DNA of 64,000 nucleotides from JBBILG01 sp037445085 (GTDB lineage: Bacteria > Pseudomonadota > Gammaproteobacteria > Burkholderiales > Methylophilaceae). The translations under genes and the position numbers were made by a program. The stretch is from NCBI GenBank assembly GCA_037445085.1, contig JBBILG010000001.1, forward strand, positions 1-64,000. The letters run 5' to 3'. Shown piece by piece: positions 31,057 through 39,805 of this stretch (its first letter is position 1; every line of letters begins with the position of its first letter). The notes beneath the pieces were generated by a model. It searched no databases. It was not told where the DNA came from and saw only the letters and a program-made list of their open reading frames with translations.

Positions 31057-31428
31057 ATGGCGGCGCGGGCACGGCACATGAGCGGCGCCGGCCAGGCGGC
31101 CGAAGACATCGCCGCCGCCCACCTGCTGCGGCAGGGGCTGCGCCTGCTGCAGCGCAACTACCGCTGTCGCCACGGCGAGATCGACCTGGTGATGCAGGAC
31201 GGCGAACAGACCGTGTTCGTCGAGGTGCGCCTGCGCCGCAACACCCGCTATGGCGGTGCCGGTGCCAGCATCACGCCGGCCAAGCAGCAGCGGCTGCTGC
31301 GTGCGGCGGAGCATTACCTGCAGCGGCACGGCAGCTCCCCCTGCCGCTTCGATGCGGTATTGTTCGGCTCGCTCGCCGACGGCGATTTACAATGGCTGAA
31401 AAACGCCTTCGACAGCTCATGGATCTGA
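31057..31428 (+). CDS. yraN: YraN / UPF0102 family protein
   Basis: Endonuclease-like fold protein of unknown cellular role. The family core is clear: AAEDIAAAHLLRQGLRLLQRNYR, HGEIDLVMQDGEQTVFVEVRLR with the acidic and Glu residues of the nuclease-like site, and KQQRLLRAAEHYL. I start at the ATG at 31057; 31078 is possible. The frame opens at 30988, but that start would overlap the divergent rsmI start. It is followed by the DiaA-like gene, overlapping by 10 bp, the same order as yraN-diaA-yraP in E. coli. Confidence 0.88.
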   Translation: MAARARHMSGAGQAAEDIAAAHLLRQGLRLLQRNYRCRHGEIDLVMQDGEQTVFVEVRLRRNTRYGGAGASITPAKQQRLLRAAEHYLQRHGSSPCRFDAVLFGSLADGDLQWLKNAFDSSWI

Positions 31429-32009
31429 TCCCGCGCATCACCGGCCACTTCCAGGAAAGCGCCCGGCTCAAGCTGGAGGCGGCCGAGCTGCTCGCCCCCG
31501 CCATCGCCGCGGCGGCGAGCCTGATCGTCCATGCCCTGCTGCACGACAGAAAAGTGCTGGTGTGCGGCAACGGCGGCTCGGCGGCGCTGGCCCAGCATTT
31601 CGCCGCACGCATGCTCAACCGCTTCGACCTGGAGCGGCCGGGCCTGGCGGCAATCGCGCTGTCTGCGGACAACCCCACTCTCACCGCCATCGCCAACGAC
31701 ACCGAGTTCTCCCGGGTCTATGCGAGGCAACTGCTGGCGCTGGGCCAGCCGGGTGACGTGCTGCTGGCGATGAGCGGCAGCGGCAACTCGCCCAATGTGC
31801 TCAACGCCATCACCGCCGCGCACGAGCGGGACATGGCGGTGGTGGCCCTGAGCGGCGGCGACGGCGGCAGGATGATGGAACTTTTGCGCCAGCAGGATAT
31901 CCATCTGGGCATTCCGTACCCCCATGCGGCCCGTGTCCAGGAACTGTTCCTGCTGACTCTGCACTGCCTGTGCGATTCCATCGATTGTCTACTGTTAGGA
32001 GTTGAATGA
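31419..32009 (+). CDS. diaA: SIS-domain protein, DiaA/GmhA family
   Basis: A 196-residue sugar isomerase (SIS) fold protein. Motifs are VCGNGGSAALAQHF near residues 46-60, the IALSADNPTLTAIANDTEF segment and LLAMSGSGNSPNVLNAI. The family contains both phosphoheptose isomerase GmhA and DiaA, which binds DnaA and times replication. Placement between yraN and a BON lipoprotein, as in E. coli yraN-diaA-dolP, favours the DiaA orthologue. The start MDLIPRITGHFQES at 31419 matches the family; an in-frame ATG lies at 31392. Many databases would label it phosphoheptose isomerase. Confidence 0.85.
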   Translation: MDLIPRITGHFQESARLKLEAAELLAPAIAAAASLIVHALLHDRKVLVCGNGGSAALAQHFAARMLNRFDLERPGLAAIALSADNPTLTAIANDTEFSRVYARQLLALGQPGDVLLAMSGSGNSPNVLNAITAAHERDMAVVALSGGDGGRMMELLRQQDIHLGIPYPHAARVQELFLLTLHCLCDSIDCLLLGVE

Positions 32010-32578
32010 TGCACCTGCTCAAGCGTTTGCTGCTGGCCGCCATGCTGGCCTCCACCCTCGGCGCCTGTGCGCCGGCCGTGGTCGGGGGTGCCGCCACGGG
32101 CGGCGTGATGGCGGCCGACCGCCGCACCTCCGGTGCCTTTGTCGAGGATGAAGCCATCGAGTGGAAAACGCGCGGCCAGATCTACGAAACGCTGCGCGGC
32201 AGGATCAACGTCAGCGTGACCAGCTTCAACCGGCACGTGCTGCTCACGGGCGAGGCCGTCGATGAGGAAACCCGCAACCGCGCCGAAGCCATTGCCAAGG
32301 ATATCCAGCACGTACGCGGCGTCACCAACGAACTCGTCATCGCCGGCGCCAGCTCACTCGCCTCGCGCAGCAACGATGCCCTGATCACCTCCAAGGTCAA
32401 GGCGCAGATGCTCAAGGATCCGCGCTTCGCCGCCCAGCACGTCAAGGTGGTCACCGAGAATTCGGTGGTGTTCCTGATGGGCCTGGTCACCCGCCAGGAA
32501 GCCGATGCCGCCGTCGATGTGGCTCGCAATGTTGCGGGCGTGCAGAAAGTGGTCAAGGTATTCGAATACATCAACTAA
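32006..32578 (+). CDS. dolP: BON-domain outer-membrane lipoprotein, DolP (YraP)-like
   Basis: A 190-residue lipoprotein with two BON domains (about residues 55-115 and 125-190). The signal peptide ends in the lipobox LGAC near residues 18-21. The domain pattern is GRINVSVTSFNRHVLLTGEAV and, in the second repeat, VKVVTENSVVFLMGLVTRQEA. In E. coli the orthologue DolP is an outer-membrane lipoprotein that supports envelope integrity. Its ATG overlaps the diaA stop, completing the conserved yraN-diaA-dolP order. Confidence 0.88.
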   Translation: MMHLLKRLLLAAMLASTLGACAPAVVGGAATGGVMAADRRTSGAFVEDEAIEWKTRGQIYETLRGRINVSVTSFNRHVLLTGEAVDEETRNRAEAIAKDIQHVRGVTNELVIAGASSLASRSNDALITSKVKAQMLKDPRFAAQHVKVVTENSVVFLMGLVTRQEADAAVDVARNVAGVQKVVKVFEYIN

Positions 32579-32672
32579 GACAGCGCACGGGGCCGACACC
32601 CGCCCGCTCTGCCATCTGCCATGCCCGGCGGCGGCGCGGGCTGTTATAATTCGCGCTTTTTCTGCGCACCTC

Positions 32673-32972
32673 ATGAACACCGACACCCCTGAAATCATCA
32701 TCGAAAGCGTCACCCGCGCCGGCAAACCCTTCCGCCCCAGCGACTGGGTGGACCGCATGTGCAGCGCCTACGCCAGCTTCGGGCCCGACCGCAAGCTGCG
32801 CTACTCGCCCTACCTCAAACCGCGCCTGGTCAACGGCATGCGCTGCCTGGTGGTGAACACGAAGCTGAAGGAAATCAACCCGGAAGGCTACGCCCAGCTC
32901 ATGCACTTCGCCGAGGAAAACCAGCTCAGCGTCAGGGATACCGCCGGCAACAGCATCGACCTGCCGACCTGA
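32673..32972 (+). CDS. DUF3579 family protein
   Basis: A 99-residue soluble protein of the DUF3579 family, widespread in betaproteobacteria and without an assigned function. Recognisable segments are IIIESVTRAGKPFRPSDWVDRM, YSPYLKPRLVNGMRCLVVN and EINPEGYAQLMHFAEENQL. A TATAAT at 32645-32650 lies at promoter distance upstream, without a good -35. It stands alone: 94 bp after dolP, and convergent with the TlpA-like gene 54 bp away. Confidence 0.85.
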   Translation: MNTDTPEIIIESVTRAGKPFRPSDWVDRMCSAYASFGPDRKLRYSPYLKPRLVNGMRCLVVNTKLKEINPEGYAQLMHFAEENQLSVRDTAGNSIDLPT

Positions 32973-33026
32973 CCTGGCACCTGATTCCAAAAGACACTGG
33001 AATTCCGGCTTGCATCGGGTGGTCTC

Positions 33027-33473
33027 CTACTGGCGGGCGATGAGTTTCTCGATGTACTGCCGGGTGATCAGCCCGCGGTGTGCTTTCACCAGTCGGCCGC
33101 CGGGATCGTAGATGTAGGTGCTGGGCAGCACGTCCACCCTGCCGAACTGCCGCACCACCTGCTCGTCGCCGAGCACCAGCGGATACGACATCAAGTTGTC
33201 GTCGGCGAACCGCGCGATCTCCTGCGCGCTCTTGTATTCCATGGCGATGCCGATGACACGGACGTCGCGGCGGCCCTCGTGCAGGGCGATGAGATCGGGG
33301 ATTTCCTCCAGGCAGGGCGGGCACCAGGTCGCCCAGAAGTTGACTACGACCCAACTGCCCCGGTAATCCGCCAGCGCATGCGTCCTGCCGGCCATGTCCG
33401 CGACCCGGAAGCCGTCTGCCGCCCAACCCGGCATCGCCAGCGCGAAGATCGCCACGGAAAGCCATTTCTTCAT
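33027..33473 (-). CDS. TlpA-like periplasmic thioredoxin-fold protein
   Basis: A 148-residue exported thiol-disulfide protein. The signal peptide [18 protein letters not shown] is followed by the thioredoxin fold with active site WCPPC (Cys51 and Cys54) in [20 protein letters not shown]. It has the cis-Pro segment VLPSTYIYD. The CPPC pair is typical of reductases such as TlpA, ResA and CcmG. Given several c-type cytochromes in the window, a role in apocytochrome reduction is possible but not shown. It is divergent from trxA. Confidence 0.87.
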   Translation of the reverse strand: MKKWLSVAIFALAMPGWAADGFRVADMAGRTHALADYRGSWVVVNFWATWCPPCLEEIPDLIALHEGRRDVRVIGIAMEYKSAQEIARFADDNLMSYPLVLGDEQVVRQFGRVDVLPSTYIYDPGGRLVKAHRGLITRQYIEKLIARQ

Positions 33474-33731
33474 CGTCCGGCACCTTGGGATAAAGGCAGG
33501 ATTACCCGCTTCAGTGTATCACCGGCAGTTTTCACGCGCAGGCTTCACGACCTCGTTTTTTTTGGTTACGATAACGCAGTTTCACCGGGTGGCCGCAATG
33601 CCTTCAACCCAGGTCGCACAAGGGCAACCCTTCCGGCATACGAACAAAACCAGACTTTGCGACCGCCGCCGCCCTGGCAAGTTGCGGACAACAGCGCCCG
33701 GCACCCCAACTCCATCTCAACGAGGTTCGAC

Positions 33732-34058
33732 ATGAGTGAACACATTCTCCACATCAGCGATGATGTTTTCGAGCAGGAAGTCCTGCAATCCCAGTTGCCG
33801 GTTCTGGTGGACTATTGGGCGGAATGGTGCGGCCCCTGCAAGATGATCGCCCCCATCCTCGACGAAGTGGCGCGGGAATATGCCGGCCGCCTCAAGGTCG
33901 CCAAGCTGAACATCGACGAGAACCCGCTCACCCCGCCCCGCTATGGCATCCGCGGCATTCCCACCCTGATGCTGTTCAAGAACGGCAATGTGGAAGCCGC
34001 CAAGGTGGGCGCCTTGTCCAAATCGCAGCTCACCGCCTTTATTGACAGCAACATCTAA
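33732..34058 (+). CDS. trxA: Thioredoxin 1
   Basis: Cytoplasmic dithiol reductant. The 108-residue protein has the classic active site WCGPCK (residues 32-37), the buried Asp26-Tyr28 region LVDYWAEW and the cis-Pro loop [11 protein letters not shown]. The start [13 protein letters not shown] has GAGG 6 nt upstream; the long frame beginning at 33078 is mostly antisense to the TlpA gene. The order trxA-rho-rpmE is characteristic of many betaproteobacteria. Confidence 0.97.
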   Translation: MSEHILHISDDVFEQEVLQSQLPVLVDYWAEWCGPCKMIAPILDEVAREYAGRLKVAKLNIDENPLTPPRYGIRGIPTLMLFKNGNVEAAKVGALSKSQLTAFIDSNI

Positions 34059-34177
34059 AGCCGATACGCTGGGGGCCGTGATGCCGTTTCGCGCCCCTTG
34101 ACGGCGCCGGAACGGGCGCCCAGCCCGCAACACCCCACTCCCGCAGCGCACCAGATCTACCAGCGAGTTCCACACTC

Positions 34178-35437
34178 ATGCATTTATCCGACCTCAAGCA
34201 CCTGCCCGTCACCGAACTGGTTGAAATGGCCATCGCCAACGAAGTCGAAGGCGCCAGCCGCATGCGCAAGCAGGATCTCATCTTCGCCCTGCTCAAGAAC
34301 AAGGCGAAAAAAGGCGAGAGCATTTTCGGCGACGGCACCCTGGAGGTGCTGCAGGACGGCTTCGGCTTCCTGCGCTCGCCGGACAGCTCCTATCTGGCGG
34401 GGCCGGACGACATCTACGTCTCGCCGTCGCAGATCCGCCGCTTCAACCTGCACACCGGCGACACCATCACCGGCGAGGTGCGCACCCCCAAGGACGGCGA
34501 ACGCTACTTCGCCCTGGTCAAGGTGGATACCGTCAACGGCGAGGCCCCGGAAAACACCAAGCACAAGATCCTGTTCGAGAACCTCACCCCCTTGCATCCC
34601 GACCAGCCGCTCAAGCTGGAGCGCGACATCAGGAGCGAGGAGAACATCACCGGCCGCGTCATCGACATGATCGCGCCCATCGGCAAGGGCCAGCGCGGCC
34701 TGCTGGTGGCCTCCCCCAAATCCGGCAAGACGGTGATGATGCAGCACATCGCGCACGCCATCACTGCCAACCACCCGGAAGTGGCGCTGATCGTGCTGCT
34801 GATCGACGAACGCCCGGAAGAAGTGACGGAAATGACCCGCTCGGTGAAAGGCGAAGTGGTGGCCTCCACCTTCGACGAACCAGCCACGCGCCACGTGCAG
34901 GTGGCCGAAATGGTGCTGGAAAAGGCCAAGCGCCTGGTCGAGCACAAGAAGGACGTGGTCATCCTGCTCGATTCCATTACGCGGCTGGCGCGCGCCTACA
35001 ACACCGTCGTCCCGGCCTCCGGCAAGGTGCTCACCGGCGGCGTGGATGCCAACGCGCTGCAGCGCCCCAAGCGCTTCTTCGGCGCTGCGCGCAACATCGA
35101 GGAAGGCGGCTCGCTCACCATCATCGCCACCGCCCTGGTCGATACCGGCAGCCGCATGGACGACGTGATCTACGAGGAGTTCAAGGGCACCGGCAATATG
35201 GAAATCCACCTCGACCGTCGCATGGCCGAGAAGCGCATCTACCCCGCCATCAACGTCAACCGCTCCGGCACCCGCCGCGAGGAGCTCCTCATCGACCAGT
35301 CCGTGTTGCAGAAGATTTGGGTGCTGCGCAAGCTGCTGTATCCGATGGACGACCTCGAAGCGATGGAATTCCTGCTCGACAAGATCAAGTCCACCAAGAA
35401 CAACGCGGAATTCTTCGACGCCATGCGCCGCGGATGA
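34178..35437 (+). CDS. rho: Transcription termination factor Rho
   Basis: Hexameric RNA helicase that ends transcription. The N-terminal Rho domain ([18 protein letters not shown]) is followed by a cold-shock-like RNA-binding domain ([20 protein letters not shown]). The ATPase part has the P-loop [12 protein letters not shown] near residues 177-188, [26 protein letters not shown] and the R-loop region. The 419 residues match the E. coli protein without an insertion. A 119 bp leader separates it from trxA, possibly used for autoregulation; no motif proves this. Confidence 0.98.
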   Translation: MHLSDLKHLPVTELVEMAIANEVEGASRMRKQDLIFALLKNKAKKGESIFGDGTLEVLQDGFGFLRSPDSSYLAGPDDIYVSPSQIRRFNLHTGDTITGEVRTPKDGERYFALVKVDTVNGEAPENTKHKILFENLTPLHPDQPLKLERDIRSEENITGRVIDMIAPIGKGQRGLLVASPKSGKTVMMQHIAHAITANHPEVALIVLLIDERPEEVTEMTRSVKGEVVASTFDEPATRHVQVAEMVLEKAKRLVEHKKDVVILLDSITRLARAYNTVVPASGKVLTGGVDANALQRPKRFFGAARNIEEGGSLTIIATALVDTGSRMDDVIYEEFKGTGNMEIHLDRRMAEKRIYPAINVNRSGTRREELLIDQSVLQKIWVLRKLLYPMDDLEAMEFLLDKIKSTKNNAEFFDAMRRG

Positions 35438-35503
35438 ACGGGGCTTCGAGGTCGCAAGCCGCTCCCGCACCGACGCTCGCGCGATACCATCACGTACATA
35501 AGG

Positions 35504-35532
35504 TTGATTTCGCTGTCCGATTCTTGGATAAT
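35504..35532 (+). promoter_or_regulatory. Sigma70-type promoter of rpmE
   Basis: -35 TTGATT (35504-35509) and -10 GATAAT (35527-35532) are separated by 17 bp, upstream of the rpmE ribosome site GAGGA. The 138 bp rho-rpmE gap otherwise holds nothing recognisable. Confidence 0.6.
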
Positions 35533-35574
35533 CGCGAGTTTTCTGCGACAGCCAGACGCCCGAGGACATACAGA

Positions 35575-35775
35575 ATGAAAGCCGACATCCATCCGGAATA
35601 CCATGAAATCACCGTAACCTGCAGTTGCGGCAACATCTTCAAGACCCGTTCCACGGCAGGCAAGGACCTGCATGTCGAAGTGTGCTCGCAGTGTCATCCA
35701 TTCTACACCGGCAAGCAGAAGATCATCGACACTGCCGGCCGCGTGGAGAAGTTCCGCCAGAAATACGGCATGTAA
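35575..35775 (+). CDS. rpmE: 50S ribosomal protein L31, zinc-binding type
   Basis: Large-subunit ribosomal protein. The 66-residue protein starts [20 protein letters not shown]. It keeps all four zinc-ligand cysteines, Cys16 and Cys18 in TCSCGN and Cys37 and Cys40 in [11 protein letters not shown], so it is the C+ form rather than the zinc-free YkgM type. It lies downstream of rho and is followed by a textbook terminator. Confidence 0.97.
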   Translation: MKADIHPEYHEITVTCSCGNIFKTRSTAGKDLHVEVCSQCHPFYTGKQKIIDTAGRVEKFRQKYGM

Positions 35776-35803
35776 TCGCCTCCGCGGTGATTGCACGGCA
35801 TCC

Positions 35804-35830
35804 AGGCAGCTTCGGCTGCCTTTTTGTTTT
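35804..35830 (+). terminator. Intrinsic terminator after rpmE
   Basis: AGGCAGC and GCTGCCT pair around a TTCG tetraloop, followed directly by TTTTGTTTT. This is a canonical rho-independent terminator 29 bp past the rpmE stop. Confidence 0.92.
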
Positions 35831-35900
35831 CTGGCCGGACGGTTAGAATGGTTGCGGCAACGCTGCCGCGACGCCCGAGAACAGGACAGGAACCCTACGC

Positions 35901-37553
35901 GTGGCATTCGAAGTCGAACACGATTGGCAGGCCAGCCTTGCCACCCCGCGCCCGCGTGTGGGTGAACGCGCCAAGACCAACCTGCTGCTGCTGCTCTGCA
36001 CCCTGTGGATCTGCCTGGGCCTGGTAGGGCATCACCCCTGGAAACCGGACGAGGCGCAAAGCATCAGTGCGGTCAAGCACATCCTCGACGGCGGCGGCTG
36101 GACGGTGCCGGTCATCGCCGGCGAACCCAACCTCACCCACCCTCCGCTCTACTACCTCACTGCCGCCGGCAGCGCGGCGCTGTTTTCCCCGTGGCTGGAG
36201 ATGCACGACGCGGCACGCCTGGTCACCGGCCTGTGGATGGCGCTCACCCTGCTCATGGTCGGCATGACCGGGCGCGAAATGTGGGGCGTGGGCGAAGGCC
36301 GGCAGACCGCCTTCATCTTCCTCGGCTCCATCGGCCTCGTCTATTCGGCGCACCTGCTCACGCCGGAGGTCGCCGGCCTGGCCGGCTATGCCATGACCTT
36401 CCACGGCTTGGCGCTGGCGCGCCGCAGACCGTGGCGCGCCGCCCCGCTCATCGGCAGCGGGTTCGGCATCGCCTTTCTGGGCACCGGACTGCTGCCGGTC
36501 ACGATACTCCTGCTCACCGCGCTGCTGCTCTTGCTGTTCCCAAACTGGCGGCGCACATCCTATCTCGCCAGCCTGGGCACCGGTCTTGTCATCGCACTGG
36601 CCTGGTTTGCCGCCTGGCTGATTCCGCTGTGGCAGCAGGCGCCCGAGCTCCTGCACGCATGGCTGCACACGGGCAATCATGCGCTGGACAACGACAACCT
36701 CATGTATTTCGTCAAGACCCTGACCTGGTTCGCCTGGCCGGCCCTGCCGCTGGCGGCATGGTCGCTGTGGCACTTCCGCCGCCACCTCTGGCAGCGGCCG
36801 CAGTTCCAGCTCTGCGTGATGCTGCTGCTGGTCATGCTGCTCATGCTGGGCCTCGGCGCAAAGAGCCGCGACATCCTCGCCATGCCGCTGCTGCTGCCGC
36901 TGGCGGTAATGGGTGCGGCTGCGGTGGAGGAACTGCGGCGGGGTGCGGCCAGCGCGCTCGACTGGTTCGGCATCATGCTGTTCGGAACCCTGGCGTTTCT
37001 GGTCTGGCTGGGCTGGTTCGCCATGATGACCGGCTTCCCGCCCAAGCTGGCCGAACGCATGCACGAGCTGTCGCAAGCCTACGTGCCGCAATTCGGCTGG
37101 CTGGCCTTTCTCGCCGCCCTGGCGCTGACGCTGACCTGGCTGTTTGTCGTGCTCAAGGCCAAGCGCTCCAATCGCGCCGCGGTGACCGACTGGGCAGTCG
37201 GCATCACCATGGCCTGGGGTCTGCTGATGACCCTCTGGCTGCCCTGGCTGGACGCCGCCAAGGGCTATCACCTGATGTTCGCCGACATGGCGAAACATCT
37301 GCCGGCCGAATACTCCTGCGTCGCCACCCGCGGCGTCGGCAGCCACCAGCGCGCCCTGCTGCACTACTACCTCGACATCCGCAGCCGCCCTTACGCCGCC
37401 ATGCAGCGGCAGGAATGCGACCTCTACCTGCTGCAGGACGAGCGCCGGCCCAAATTCGACAGGCCGGGCCCAGAATGGCAGTTGCTGTGGCAGGGTCACC
37501 GCCCCAGCGACCGCCACGAGCGCTTCCATCTGTACCGCCACGCACCCGCATGA
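35901..37553 (+). CDS. ArnT/PMT-like membrane glycosyltransferase (GT-C fold)
   Basis: A 550-residue inner-membrane protein with about eleven to twelve hydrophobic segments, starting with GTG. The catalytic-type first periplasmic loop carries WKPDEAQ (residues near 47-53), and THPPLYYLTAA follows, the pattern of lipid-linked sugar transferases such as ArnT (aminoarabinose to lipid A). The C-terminal third is a soluble periplasmic domain. Donor and acceptor are unknown. It is transcribed after the rpmE terminator and is convergent with the tup operon. Confidence 0.8.
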   Translation: MAFEVEHDWQASLATPRPRVGERAKTNLLLLLCTLWICLGLVGHHPWKPDEAQSISAVKHILDGGGWTVPVIAGEPNLTHPPLYYLTAAGSAALFSPWLEMHDAARLVTGLWMALTLLMVGMTGREMWGVGEGRQTAFIFLGSIGLVYSAHLLTPEVAGLAGYAMTFHGLALARRRPWRAAPLIGSGFGIAFLGTGLLPVTILLLTALLLLLFPNWRRTSYLASLGTGLVIALAWFAAWLIPLWQQAPELLHAWLHTGNHALDNDNLMYFVKTLTWFAWPALPLAAWSLWHFRRHLWQRPQFQLCVMLLLVMLLMLGLGAKSRDILAMPLLLPLAVMGAAAVEELRRGAASALDWFGIMLFGTLAFLVWLGWFAMMTGFPPKLAERMHELSQAYVPQFGWLAFLAALALTLTWLFVVLKAKRSNRAAVTDWAVGITMAWGLLMTLWLPWLDAAKGYHLMFADMAKHLPAEYSCVATRGVGSHQRALLHYYLDIRSRPYAAMQRQECDLYLLQDERRPKFDRPGPEWQLLWQGHRPSDRHERFHLYRHAPA

Positions 37554-37614
37554 GCCGGTACCGGGCCGGAACTGGATACTGCCCACGCACATGACCGGCA
37601 GGCTTGCCGGCTCT

Positions 37615-38277
37615 TCAGCCCGGCAAGCCCTCCCGCAGACGGCCGTCGGCCAGCGTCCAGTGCCGCATGTCCGGCAACTCCATGAGTTCCGGGTCGTGGG
37701 TGGCGACCAGCACACATTCCAGATCACGCCGCATGCGCCCGATCAACGCCATCACCTGCCCGCGCGCGGCGCTGTCCAGGTTGGCGGTGGGTTCGTCCAG
37801 GAGCAGCAACTTCGGCCTGAGCACGCGGGCGCGCGCCAGGGCGACGCGCTGCTTTTCTCCGCCAGAGAGCCGGTGCGGCGGCACCTCGGCAAGGTGCGCG
37901 ACGCCGGCCCAGGCCATCTGCTCGGCCACCAGGCGCTCGCGCTCCGCGCGCGGCACGCCGGCCACCCTGAGACCGTAGGCGATGTTTTCCGCCACGCTGG
38001 TATTGAACAGGCAGGAATGCTGGTGCATGTAGAGCAGCCGCGGCGCCAGCCTGGCTCGGGATGTGGCGCTGTCGTGGCGCTCGCCGTCGATGGTGAAGCG
38101 CCCCGTATCGGCGCTGTCCAGGCCGGCCAGGATGCGCAGCAAGGTGGTCTTGCCCGCGCCGTTGCCGCCCATCAGCAGGTAGCCGGTGCCGCTGTCGAGC
38201 TGCAGGCGCCCGATATCCAGCAGCACCCGCGCGCCGTAACGCTTGCGCAACCCTTCGGCCTGCAGGATGGCCGTCAC
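37615..38277 (-). CDS. tupC: Tungstate ABC transporter ATP-binding protein TupC
   Basis: ATPase subunit of an anion importer. In 220 residues it has Walker A GGNGAGKTTLL near 37-47, the Q-loop MHQHSC, the signature LSGGEKQRVALARA, Walker B LLLLDEPTA and the switch THD. Its start overlaps the permease gene by 4 bp. No C-terminal molybdate-binding (TOBE) domain follows, unlike ModC. The tungstate call rests on the binding protein and permease next to it. Confidence 0.88.
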   Translation of the reverse strand: MTAILQAEGLRKRYGARVLLDIGRLQLDSGTGYLLMGGNGAGKTTLLRILAGLDSADTGRFTIDGERHDSATSRARLAPRLLYMHQHSCLFNTSVAENIAYGLRVAGVPRAERERLVAEQMAWAGVAHLAEVPPHRLSGGEKQRVALARARVLRPKLLLLDEPTANLDSAARGQVMALIGRMRRDLECVLVATHDPELMELPDMRHWTLADGRLREGLPG

Positions 38278-38969
38278 TTCACCTCCCCCTTGCCCTGCAG
38301 GAAGACGATGAGGAAATTGACCGACAGCGCCAACGCCACCAGCACCACGCCCAGCGCGATGCCCTGGGCGAACTCGCCCTTGCTGGTTTCCAGGGCGATG
38401 GCGGTGGTGATGTTGCGCGTCACTCCGGCAATGTTGCCGCCCACCATCATGGCGCAGCCGACCTCGGACAGCACCCGGCCAAAGCCGCTGGCAATCGCCA
38501 CCATCACCGCGAAACGGGCTTCGACGAGCACGGTAAGGGCGGCGCGCAGGGGAGAAGCGCCCAGGGTGCGCGCCGTCTCGGCCACCCGCACATCGATGGC
38601 CTGCACCGCGCCCAGGGTCATGGCGGCGAGGATGGGAAAGGCCAGCACCGCCTGGGCCAGGATCATGCCGGACTGGGTGAACAACAGCCCGAAGTCGCCG
38701 AGCGGGCCGTTGCGCGTCAGCAGCAGATAGACCACCAGCCCCACCACCACGGTGGGCAGAGCCAGCAGGGTCTGCACAGCCAGGATCAGGGCGCGGCGGC
38801 CGGGAAACTGCGTGGTCGCCAGCACGAAGCCGGCCAGCACGGCCAGCGGCGTCACCGCCAGCAACGCCAGCAGCGATACCCGCAGCGACACCCAGACGAT
38901 ACCCCAGATTTCCGGGTCGCCGGTCAGCAGCAGGGTGAACGCCTGCTGCGTCGCATCAATCAGGCTCAC
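38274..38969 (-). CDS. tupB: Tungstate ABC transporter permease TupB
   Basis: A 231-residue inner-membrane permease with about five to six membrane segments and the inner loop VAETARTLGASPLRAALTVLV, read as the EAA-type motif that contacts the ATPase. It is of the CysT/ModB/TupB type. It lies between tupA (7 bp upstream) and tupC (4 bp overlap). The periplasmic start segment DPEIWGIVWVSLRVSLLAL is typical for TupB-like permeases. Confidence 0.88.
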   Translation of the reverse strand: MSLIDATQQAFTLLLTGDPEIWGIVWVSLRVSLLALLAVTPLAVLAGFVLATTQFPGRRALILAVQTLLALPTVVVGLVVYLLLTRNGPLGDFGLLFTQSGMILAQAVLAFPILAAMTLGAVQAIDVRVAETARTLGASPLRAALTVLVEARFAVMVAIASGFGRVLSEVGCAMMVGGNIAGVTRNITTAIALETSKGEFAQGIALGVVLVALALSVNFLIVFLQGKGEVK

Positions 38970-38976
38970 GCCGGAA

Positions 38977-39789
38977 TTACCTGGCGTGGAGCATGAACAA
39001 CTGCTCGCCGCCCACCTTGAAATCGGCGATCAGTCGCTGCCCTTCCGGCGACGTCAGCCAGTCGCTCAGCGCCTTCGCGTCCTGGTAGTTGACGTGCGGA
39101 TATTTCTGCGGGTTGACCGCGATGATGCCATAGGGGTTGAACATGCGCGGGTCCCCCTGCATCAGGACGGGCAGACCGATCTTCTCGCGGTAGGCGATCC
39201 AGGTGCCGCGGTCGCTCAGGGTGTAGGCCATGAGTTCGCCCGCCATCATCAGCACCTCGCCCATGCCTTGGCCGGCGGCGTAATGCCAGCGCTGGCCGCC
39301 GGGGTCGATGCCGAGCGCCTGCCAGGAACGCATTTCCATCTGGTGGGTGCCGGAGTTGTCGCCGCGCGAGACAAACTTGGCGCCCGCCCGGGCGATCCTG
39401 CGCATGGCTTCGAGCACGTCCTGTTCCCCCTTGATGCCGGCCGGGTCGGCGGCGGGGCCGACCAGCACGAAATCGTTGTACATCACGTCGCGCCGTTCGA
39501 TCCCATACCCGGCCGCGACGAAAGCGTCTTCGGCCTCGCGCGCGTGCACCAGCACGACATCCACGTTGCCGTCCTCGCCCAGCTTGAGCGCCTTGCCGGT
39601 GCCGACGGAGATGACATGCACCTTGCAGGCACACTTGGCTTCAAATTTCGGCAGCAGGTGGTCAAGCAGGCCGGAGTTGGCCGTGCTGGTGGTGGTGGCG
39701 AGGCGGACGACGCTGCCGTCCGCCGCCGCCGCGAGGTTCGCCGCCGCGAACAACAGGGCGGCGAACAAGGCTAGGCAATGACCTTTCAT
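38977..39789 (-). CDS. tupA: Tungstate-binding periplasmic protein TupA
   Basis: Solute-binding protein that captures tungstate. The start at 39789 has GGGAG 6 nt upstream and gives a signal peptide ending near NLAAAADG. The ligand motif TTTSTANSG (residues 32-40) and SRGDNSGTHQMEM are the TupA hallmarks; ModA lacks the TTTST box. It is 270 residues long and the first gene of tupABC. The porin gene ends 16 bp upstream on the same strand. Nearby molybdopterin genes support an oxyanion substrate. Confidence 0.9.
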   Translation of the reverse strand: MKGHCLALFAALLFAAANLAAAADGSVVRLATTTSTANSGLLDHLLPKFEAKCACKVHVISVGTGKALKLGEDGNVDVVLVHAREAEDAFVAAGYGIERRDVMYNDFVLVGPAADPAGIKGEQDVLEAMRRIARAGAKFVSRGDNSGTHQMEMRSWQALGIDPGGQRWHYAAGQGMGEVLMMAGELMAYTLSDRGTWIAYREKIGLPVLMQGDPRMFNPYGIIAVNPQKYPHVNYQDAKALSDWLTSPEGQRLIADFKVGGEQLFMLHAR

Positions 39790-39805
39790 GGATGACTCCC
39801 AATGG

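Noticed and set aside
31419..32009. Calling the SIS protein GmhA and inferring a heptose pathway locus.
   Set aside because: No other heptose genes are nearby and the yraN/dolP neighbours point to the DiaA orthologue; both remain possible biochemically.
32645..32650. TATAAT before the DUF3579 gene as a firm promoter.
   Set aside because: No acceptable -35 box at 16-18 bp; kept only as a remark in the gene entry.
37595..37610. A CCGGCA/TGCCGG hairpin between the ArnT-like gene and tupC as a shared terminator.
   Set aside because: Only a 6 bp stem with no T-run on either side, in very GC-rich sequence where such stems arise by chance.
35895..37727. A 610-codon minus-strand frame opposite the ArnT-like transferase.
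   Set aside because: Gln/Gly/His-rich shadow without start signal; the plus-strand gene has a membrane protein pattern throughout.
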